Below are positions 56,974-64,000 of a stretch of 64,000 nucleotides of DNA, in pieces. A model generated the notes under the pieces. It was not told the origin of the DNA, ran no database searches, and saw nothing but the letters and a program-made list of their open reading frames with translations. Source of the stretch: Tubiluchus corallicola (Eukaryota > Priapulida > Priapulimorpha > Priapulimorphida > Tubiluchidae); assembly GCA_030141605.1 (NCBI GenBank), contig JAQGDQ010000672.1, positions 1 to 64,000 on the forward strand, given 5' to 3'. The position numbers and the translations under genes are program-made. Position 1 is the stretch's first letter, and each line of letters begins with the position of its first letter.

Positions 56974-58160
56974 CGTGTTTATTGAGGTTCAACCTATTTT
57001 ACAACTTCACAGGTAAAATTACAGGTAAGTTCACATAGGTGCTGCCACCTACATGTTAAGACCAAAAACGTGTTTATTGAGGTTCAACCTAATTTACAAC
57101 TTCACAGGTAAAATTACAGGTAAGTTCACATAGGTGCTGCCACCTACATGTTAAGACCAGAAACGTGTTTATTGAGGTTCAACCTAATTTACAACTTCAC
57201 AGGTAAAATTACAGGTAAGTTCACATAGGTGCTGCCACCTACATGTTAAGACCAGAAACGTGTTTATTGAGGTTCAACCTAATTTACAACTTCACAAGTA
57301 AAATTGCAGGTAAGTTCACATAGGTGCTGCCACCTACATGTTAAGACCAGAAACGTGTTTATTGAGGTTCAACCTAATTTACAACTTTACAGGTAAAATT
57401 ACAGGTAAGTTCACATAGGTGCTGCCACCTACATGTTAAGACCAGAAACGTGTTTATTGAGGTTCAACCTAATTTACAACTTCACAAGTAAAATTGCAGG
57501 TAAGTTCACATAGGTACTGCCACCTACATGTTAAGACCAGAAACGTGTTTATTGAGGTTCAACCTAATTTACAACTTCACAGGTAAAATTACAGGTAAGT
57601 TCACATAGGTGCTGCCACCTACATGTTAAGACCAGAAACGTGTTTATTGAGGTTCAACCTAATTTACAACTTCACAAGTAAAATTGCAGGTAAGTTCACA
57701 TAGGTGCTGCCACCTACATGTTAAGACCAGAAACGTGTTTATTGAGGTTCAACCTAATTTACAACTTCACAGGTAAAATTACAGGTAAGTTCACATAGGT
57801 GCTGCCACCTACATGTTAAGACCAGAAACGTGTTTATTGAGGTTCAACCTAATTTACAACTTCACAAGTAAAATTGCAGGTAAGTTGTAGTTCACATAGG
57901 TGCTGCCACCTACATGTTAAGACCAGAAACGTGTTTATTGAGGTTCAACCTAATTTACAACTTCACAAGTAAAATTGCAGGTAAGTTCACATAGGTGCTG
58001 CCACCTACATGTTAAGACCAGAAACGTGTTTATTGAGGTTCAACCTAATTTACAACTTCACAGGTAAAATTACAGGTAAGTTCACATAGGTGCTGCCATC
58101 TAAATGTTAAGACCAGAAACGTGTTTGTTGAGGTTCAACCTAATTTACAACTTCAACTAC
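56974..58160. repeat. 95-bp minisatellite with splice-site-like motifs, about 12 copies
   Basis: Units hold GTGTTTATTGAGGTTCAACC, TTTACAACTTCACAGGTAAA, ATTACAGGTAAGTTCACATA and GGTGCTGCCACCTACATG. Units alternate between variants (CACAGGTAAAATTACAG and CACAAGTAAAATTGCAG). Every unit carries a consensus donor CAG|GTAAGT on the plus strand. Confidence 0.95.
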
Positions 58161-58169
58161 AACTTACAA

Positions 58170-59415
58170 CTGGTGCCATAGAGTATGCTGCCAGTTGCTA
58201 AGACTCCAGTTGTTCTCAGATGCATGCATCCCAAGCCTGTAGATACACTTGGAACTGGAGGCATAGAGTATGCTGCCAGTTGCCAAGACTCCAGTTGTTC
58301 TCAGTTGCTTTGCATCGAAAGCCTGCAGATACACTTGGAACTGGTGGCATAGAGTATGCTGCCAGTTGCCAAGACTCCAGTTGTTGTCAGTTGCTTTGCA
58401 TCGAAAGCCTGCAGATACACTTGGAACTGGTGGCATAGAGTATGCTGCCAGTTGCCAAGACTCCAGTTGTTCTCAGTTGCTTTGCATCGCAAACCTTGAG
58501 ATACACTTGGAACGTGTGCCATAGAGTATGCTGCCAGTTGCCAAGACTCCAGTTGTTCTCAGTTTGCTTTGCATCGCAAGCCTGGAGATACACTTGGAAC
58601 TGGTGGCATAGAGTATGCTGCCAGTTGCCAAGACTCCAGTTGTTCTCAGTTGCATTGCATCGAAAGCCTGCAGATACACTTGGAACTGGTGGCATAGAGT
58701 ATGCTGCCAGTTGCCAAGACTCCAGTTGTTCTCAGTTGCTTTGCATCCCAAGCCTGCAGATACACTTGGAACTGGTGGCATAGAGTACGCTGCCAGTTGC
58801 CAAGACTCCAGTTGTTCTCAGTTGCTTTGCATCGCAAGCCTGCAGATACACTTGGAACTGGTGGCATAGAGTATGCTGCCAGTTGCCAAGACTCCAGTTG
58901 TTCTCAGTTGCTTTGCATCGCAAGCCTGCAGATACACTTGGAACTGGTGCCATAGAGTATGCTGCCAGTTGCCAAGACTCCAGTTGTTCTCAGTTGCTTT
59001 GCATCGCAAGCCTGTAGATACACTTGGAACTGGTGCCATAACGTATGCTGCCAGTTGCTAAGACTCCAGTTGCTCTCAGTTGCTTTGCATTGCAAGCCTG
59101 CAGATACACTTGGAACTGGTGCCATAGAGTATGCTGCCAGTTGCCAAGACTCCAGTTGTTCTCAGTTGCTTTGCATCCCAAGCCTGCAGATACACTTGGA
59201 ACTGGTGCCATAGAGTATGCTGCCAGTTGCCAAGACTCCAGTTGTTCTCAGTTGCTTTGCATCGCAAGTCTGAAGATACACTTGGAACTGGTGCCATAGA
59301 GTATGCTGCCAGTTGTTCTCAGTTGCTTTGCATTGCAAGCCTGCAGATACAGTTGAAACTGGTGTCATAGAGTATGCTGCCAGTTGTTCTCAGTTGCTTT
59401 GCATCACAAGGTCGA
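58170..59415. repeat. 86-bp minisatellite, about 14 copies
   Basis: Units hold TAGAGTATGCTGCCAGTTGC, CAAGACTCCAGTTGTTCTCA and CTGCAGATACACTTGGAACT. The last two units are shortened. It abuts the 95-bp array. Long open frames on both strands arise because 86 is not a multiple of three and the unit has few stops; they are not gene evidence. Confidence 0.95.
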
Positions 59416-59674
59416 TCTAAGCCTGCTTTAAGCTAGTCTTTATTCTGTAAGATGCAATCAGGTTAATTAATCAGTCAAAGCAGACAGGCAGTTATTGGTT
59501 TCTACTGAGTCGAGTTAGTATACATGCTATTTATCTTTCACACCGTCTAGATCCATTACGAGACTGTGTAGGTTGTGTTCGTGCTCATTAATTTCATAAA
59601 TGCTAACATTAATCTACAAGCAGCAAGTCTTAACATGATTTTTATGTAGCTCACACATGTATCCTGTTTTTCAG

Positions 59675-59751
59675 AATACGATGGTAGAGTTTGGACTGAC
59701 GTACCAGGTCCTGGTAGAACTATGGCTGCGCTCTGGAACCCGCTGTCTTAA
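59675..59751 (+). CDS. Possible terminal exon, unknown gene
   Basis: After an acceptor-like CCTGTTTTTCAG, one frame reads EYDGRVWTDVPGPGRTM then AALWNPLS and a stop. The strong pyrimidine tract and the non-repetitive, balanced peptide suggest a last exon. No family was recognised and no matching upstream exon was found across the minisatellites, so this is weak. Confidence 0.25.
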
Positions 59752-59754
59752 ATT

Positions 59755-59885
59755 TGTTATTTGAAATGTCTATTTTATTCTAAGTTTTTATTATTTAAAA
59801 TGCCTATGTTATTCTAAGTTTTTGTTATTTAAAATGTTTAGTTTATTCTAAGTTTTTGTTATTTAAAATGTCTTTTGCTTAGTTA
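59755..59885. repeat. 37-bp tandem repeat, about 3.5 copies
   Basis: Units of TTATTTAAAATGTCTATTTT and ATTCTAAGTTTTTG type, AT-rich. Confidence 0.8.
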
Positions 59886-60128
59886 TTGAAGAGTGTGCTA
59901 CGATTGCTCTGTTAGTTTTTCCAATTTTACCAATGTTATCCAAACTTGTTTTAAACGAGTTACCGTCAAAATGGTTGCGCTTAACGGTTTTTGCGAGAGT
60001 TTTAATTTACAAGTTTCATGCAGCGTTACTGCTGGTGCAAGCCCAGTGTGCAATAACATAATATATAAGTGATATAAAATTTCGAGACGATTTTTTAAGC
60101 TTTCTGTAAAGGGTTTTCTTGTGCTTAA

Positions 60129-60730
60129 AGGAAAACTAGACCAAATCTTAAACTATAAGTCAAAACAATCTACTCTTTAAAATATTGAAAGAAAACATCT
60201 ATATTCAAGAATGACTTACGTGAAAGAATTATTACCACACAAACAAAATTTCACGTTCGCGCCACTAGTTCTTCGCTGTTACGTGCATTTCGTCATTTGC
60301 TAGTTAGACGGGCACTAGCGCGTGCATTCCGGAAACACATTACACAAAAACAGGTGCTGTACCACTCAGCTAAGATGTATTAGTTTGTGACGTAGTGCGC
60401 ACGTTCGCCAGCTCATGTGTGAGCACAGCGGTATATTTGAAATTTTATCTTAAAGCTTGCCTAGTTTTAGTACAAAACGCTGATTCTCTTGCAGTAGCAC
60501 TGTTCTTCAATCTTCACTTGCGAAACACTGACAACACGCTCGTGGAATAGTTTTGTTGCTGAAAATTGTGTTCGTTTGTGATGTCATCAATAGTTGGGCT
60601 CGCCCGCCGTCAACTAAGATGTTAATTTATTATTTAACTATCGCATTTTGCAGTATTATTGGTGTCAAAAAGGTGTACTTTTTACCGTACTTAGAAATGG
60701 AGTAGTATACGAAAAATCATCCTGTCTTCG
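60129..60730. mobile_element. TTAA-type MITE, family A, uninterrupted copy
   Basis: Starts AGGAAAACTAGACC after TTAA (60125-60128) and ends GAAAAATCATCCTGTCTTCG; the right TTAA has changed to TTTA. It gives the empty-site reference for the nested insertion at 12645-13379. It lies about 110 bp upstream of the sulfotransferase-like exon. Confidence 0.7.
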
Positions 60731-60840
60731 TTTATAGTATGCAGCAGTCCCTCAACACGTCACAGACAGGTAAACAGTCAAGAAACTAAAGGGCACTAGA
60801 CATTTTTCACCTGAAAATCTTGTGTTTTTAACATTGGTAG

Positions 60841-60946
60841 GATTGGAGACTGGAAAAACTGCTATTCAGAGGAGCTAAGCAAAATAGCCGACATGCTGTA
60901 TGAGCAGAACTTTGGTGGAACAGGACTGCAGCATGAATTTGAGTAA
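60841..60946 (+). CDS. Sulfotransferase-like last exon
   Basis: After TTTTTAACATTGGTAG the frame reads IGDWKNCYSEELSKIADML, then YEQNFGGTGLQHEFE and TAA. The start matches the C-terminal part of the RKGxxGDWKN motif by which cytosolic sulfotransferases (SULT family) bind the PAPS cofactor, and the length of the tail to the stop suits that family. The RKG half would lie at the end of an upstream exon, which I could not find between the repeats at 55-60 kb. It could be a live gene with distant exons or an orphan exon left by rearrangement. Confidence 0.55.
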
Positions 60947-61060
60947 GAGTATCGAACAATGGAAGCTGCGAAATGGCAATATTTATTTGACACTGTGATG
61001 TAAAAACTATAGAGATACTTTTATAAGTTACTTGTAAACTTATAGTCTATTTGCACGTTA

Positions 61061-61066
61061 AATAAA
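61061..61066 (+). promoter_or_regulatory. Candidate polyadenylation signal (AATAAA)
   Basis: AATAAA 115 nt downstream of the stop of the sulfotransferase-like exon on the same strand. Confidence 0.45.
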
Positions 61067-61619
61067 TTTAGTTTAAAAAAAACTAGACTTGAACAAGAAA
61101 ATTATCAAAGTGAGAGTAGAGAGTATCGTGTCTAGTAGTAAGGCATAGCCATAGGTAACTAAAAAAAATCGTTATTAGTACAGATATGAACGCTAGCACA
61201 CCACAAGCAGATATCGATGCCAGTGCTATATAATGTGTTTTGCTCAATATGTTTTATTTATTTGATTCTATGGAAATGTGTTTCATTATACGGCAAAAAG
61301 ACAATAAATTTCATGGACATTATTGCCTACCGGTTTCGAAAACTGTTCATTATCAACGCATCTAAAACAATGCACAGTTTTGTTCGAAAATGGTCGGTAA
61401 TAAATTGCATTGTGACGTAGTTACGTTCATCTGCCAAATATGGATAATTCAATAAACTTTATACTGAACTTTCATCTCTTGTCAATTTACATATGATTTT
61501 TGTGTTAGGATTATCCTGAATGAATATTTTAGAACATTGAATAACGCAAAACATCAGTTCAGTACCTTCAGTTTTTTTTACGTGGACTTCACTTGATTAT
61601 GCAGTAGTCTGTGTGCAGA

Positions 61620-61810
61620 CTGATCCACTAGCAGGATCTTGCCTGGGAACAAGAAAAATGAACTAGGTAAGGTTCTAGCTAGCTGTTCAAACTGTTACTA
61701 TTACAACAGCATGGGCTGCGTATTGCAACAGGCATTGTCAAGTGTACACAAATGCGTTGTCTGCAACACTTAAACTTTGACCTTTTCACGATCATCATCA
61801 ATTGCAGGGC
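61620..61810 (+). repeat. Dispersed repeat, inverted partner of 155-372
   Basis: Shares GGAACAAGAAAAATGAACTA, GTGTACACAAATGCG and TTGACCTTTTCACGATCATC-like blocks with the minus strand of 155-372. Confidence 0.55.
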
Positions 61811-62453
61811 ACAGTGAAAAGGCTTATTGGTGATAGGTAGCAACTGAGGTGCTGAGTTGCTTATTGATTTGTCAACAGTATTAATATTATCATTAATTAA
61901 TAAAACTTATTAATAAAAGAAGGTTTATTTATGTGCCCTATTAAGTTTTCTCTTAATGTACAAAGCAGTTCAATTCCTTTAACTTTATTTGCCAACAGTC
62001 TATCACTTTCTTCAGTTTCATCAGGTCTGCTTATTTATTACCTATTTGGCTTTTGTAAATACATAATTAGTGCTTAAGTTATTTTCTTTACTGCTCTGCT
62101 TATTCACCGCTTATGTGGCTTCTGTTAACTACTTAACTATCTGCCTATAGGCTAACATACTACAGGCTAACATAAATAGAGCTTAGAGGCTCTGCCTATA
62201 TGAATTGGTTATATGTTTGTAAATTTACCACTGATGATGACAGCAGCAGCCTGTCGAAATGTTTAGCATGGTTTTAACTTTTTATTGCAAAAGCTTTAAT
62301 AAAGTTGTGTTGTTTTTAACTGTAAATGTTTTTAAGTGCCTGTAATAAAAATTGACTCAAATAGTTTTTTTGTTATAATTTTTTTTAGATATATTCCCGA
62401 ATTCTTTCGACATAAAACAAGATTAAAACATTATTAACCAAATTTAACCGCAT
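61811..62453. other. 3' flank of the LRR gene
   Basis: Non-coding. On the minus strand an AATAAA at 62281-62286 lies about 170 nt after the LRR gene's stop and could be its polyadenylation signal. Confidence 0.45.
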
Positions 62454-62968
62454 TTAAAAACCATATACTATACCAATAGCAATACCAATACCAATGCCAA
62501 TACCAATAACAATACCAATAGCAGTACTAATAGTAGTTGTGCTCACTGTAGGTGGCTCACTAGTTGTGCTCACTGTAGATCGTTCACTGGTTGTACTCAC
62601 TGTAGGTGGTTCACTAGTTGTGCTCACTGTAGATGGCTCACTAGTTGTGCTGACTGTAGATGGCTCACTAGTTGTGATCACTGTAGATGGTTCACTGGTT
62701 GTGCTGACTGTAGATGGCTCACTAGTTGTGCTCACTGTAGATGGTTCACTAGTTGTGCTCACTGTAGATGGCTCATTAGTTGTGCTCAGTGTAGATGGCT
62801 CAGTGGTTTGGTTTGTTACGCCGTAGCAATACTCAAAATCCTCCCTGGTAGGCCTGACTATTCGACCTGTCTCTGGTTGTTCGCATTCTATGTAGTAGTA
62901 TTTGTGGTCTCTCCTCCATGGCTTGTTGAAAGCCCAACTTATGTCACAGTTGCATTTTATCTTACTCT
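62454..62968 (-). CDS. LRR surface protein, last exon: LRR C-cap, Ser/Thr stalk, hydrophobic anchor
   Basis: Acceptor TTTTTGTAG above 62968; phase 1 in. It begins with a cysteine-rich LRR C-terminal cap (KCNCDISWAFNKPWRRDHKY, then IECEQPETGRIVRP and DFEYCYG). There follows a mucin-like stalk of about eleven 9-residue repeats (STTSEPSTV), likely O-glycosylated. It ends with a hydrophobic Ile/Gly segment (TAIGIVIGIGIGIGIAIG) and the last residues IVYGF. Nothing follows the hydrophobic part, so a GPI-attachment signal or a tail with no cytoplasmic domain is likely. It joins in frame to the LRR exon at 63739. Confidence 0.75.
62520..62815 (-). repeat. 27-bp in-frame coding repeat, about 11 copies
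   Basis: Each 27-bp unit codes nine residues of the Ser/Thr stalk, so repeat number sets stalk length without changing the frame. Unit variants (EPPT, ERST, NEPST) are scattered. Confidence 0.9.
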
Positions 62969-63424
62969 CTACAAAAATAACAAAAAAGAAACACGATTAT
63001 ATTAGTTGAAAACTAACACTTTGAATAACTGCACTTCAGGCTGTGAACATTGGATTATTTATTTATTAAAACATGATCATAAAATGAAATATTTACTATA
63101 TATCTAACAAAAATGAAAATGTAATACATCCCTTTCAACTTTCTCAATTTTGTCTTCTCAGTTTTTATTGAACTAGGAAACATTAACACAATACCACTGT
63201 GGACGTATTGTTTGTAAATTATTATGTTCTTTACTAAACGTGATAAATTTTTGATAGTACTTATGGTTTGTTTATTAAAATTTGATACTACAAAGTGTCG
63301 TTACTACTCATTGCATATTATATTTGCTGCTTACATTTTAGTTTATGATGCAGAATCTACATTTGATAATAATCCGGTAGTGTTATGATCAAACGTTATG
63401 ATGAAAATGCTTTTAATTATTATA

Positions 63425-63480
63425 CATTACTACATATATATACTACACATATTACTATATATATATATATATATATATGC
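63425..63480. repeat. (TA)n microsatellite
   Basis: TATATA run with short AT-rich flanks, inside the LRR gene intron. Confidence 0.9.
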
Positions 63481-63738
63481 AATGGAATTAATACAATGGA
63501 ACTTATTTATAGTTATATATTGTATATTACAATATTACTTATTAATATATTATATATTACAATAAATAAGTCAATGTAAATCGTGATATTAAATAATTAA
63601 TTCTCTTCCCAGTATTAGGATGTAATTTTTAATTTTCTGGATAGGTAAACTGTTGATGATAAACTTGTACAACTGACCACATTCACTTCCAACTTGCAAC
63701 TTGTTTATTAGTAATCAAAATTTATAATTTTTACTCAC

Positions 63739-64000
63739 CTAGCAAGCGAATTTTCACCTGATTATTACTGATTGTTTTGCTGTTCAGTCTGGGTTCTTTG
63801 AGTGTTTCTATCGACGTCCCAGAGATGTCAATCATGTACAGATTTGGACTTTGTGTAAAAGACAAATGTCCTGTAACTGATGTCAGCTTCTGACAGTCCC
63901 AAATGTAGAAGTTCTCCAGGCTTTTCATTGTTTCAAACGCTTTTGAGTCAATTGTCTCTAGAGCTCTGAGCTGAGATAGAGTTAGGCCTTTGACGTCAGC
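63739..64000 (-). CDS. LRR surface protein, leucine-rich-repeat exon, runs off the window
   Basis: Donor GTGAGT below 63739. The frame is open to the window edge. It reads VKGLTLSQLRALETIDSKAF, then MKSLENFYIWDCQKLTSV and NLYMIDISGTSIETL, at least three leucine-rich repeats of the extracellular LxxLxIxxxxxLxxI type, ending NNQVKIRLLE just before the cysteine cap in the next exon. Such proteins act in cell adhesion or recognition. The N-terminal part lies to the right of the window. Confidence 0.75.

Noticed and set aside
58164-59370. Many overlapping open frames in the 86-bp array
   Set aside because: The same peptide recurs in each frame because 86 is not a multiple of three; typical repeat artefact.
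62494-62826. Plus-strand frame rich in LVVLTVDGS
   Set aside because: Antisense reading of the 27-bp stalk repeat; the minus strand has the LRR cap, acceptor and stop that make sense together.

Overview
This is a 64-kb AT-rich window of animal (metazoan) nuclear DNA. Genes are split by GT-AG introns, proteins are of animal type (a Wee1 kinase with a Wee-box, a TGEKPF-linked C2H2 zinc-finger protein, WSC-domain and LRR extracellular proteins, a sulfotransferase-like C-terminus), and repeats fill the spaces: microsatellites, many minisatellites, MITEs and 5'-truncated LINEs. A non-vertebrate animal, perhaps a tunicate, fits the repeat style and intron sizes, but the species is inference; nothing here proves it.

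Layout, left to right. 1-5 kb: three WSC-domain exons on the minus strand (order 4.7 to 0.6 kb), all phase 1-1, with a 2-kb 47-bp minisatellite in one intron. 5-14.8 kb: gene-poor and dense in transposon relics (LINE fragments, a hAT-like MITE with an 8-bp target duplication, TTAA-flanked MITEs, and a MITE nested inside another). 14.9-16.1 kb: a nine-finger C2H2 gene (minus). 16-22 kb: no convincing gene; a 44-bp minisatellite, (GA)n, (ATT)n and a decayed coding-like island. 22.1-28.3 kb: one 2059-codon open frame (minus) for an unrecognised repeat protein with about thirty 14-residue repeats, about ten 15-residue repeats and a weak EF-hand-like C-terminus. 28.7-32.6 kb: a 40-bp minisatellite and a pogo-type MITE. 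33.3-54.6 kb: a Wee1 kinase gene (minus), rebuilt here from nine exons plus one candidate, with introns full of repeats. 55-61 kb: a LINE end, (CT)n, two adjacent long minisatellites (95 bp and 86 bp) and a last exon of a sulfotransferase-like gene (plus). 62.4-64 kb: the 3' end of a leucine-rich-repeat surface protein gene (minus).

The most striking observation is at 39521-41040. The roughly 27-copy, 56-bp tandem array in a Wee1 intron is made of the last 50 nt of the adjacent Wee1 exon, which encodes the kinase catalytic loop (HLDIKP), plus the first 6 nt of the intron. A real exon-intron junction with its 5' splice site has thus been amplified head-to-tail next to the working exon. Reading past the true donor meets an in-frame stop in the second unit, so the gene depends on choosing the first of about 27 nearly identical splice donors.

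The genes are unrelated in role (cell-cycle kinase, transcription factor, cell-surface proteins) and show no operon-like logic. All gene boundaries come from reading splice signals and frame by eye, without transcript data.
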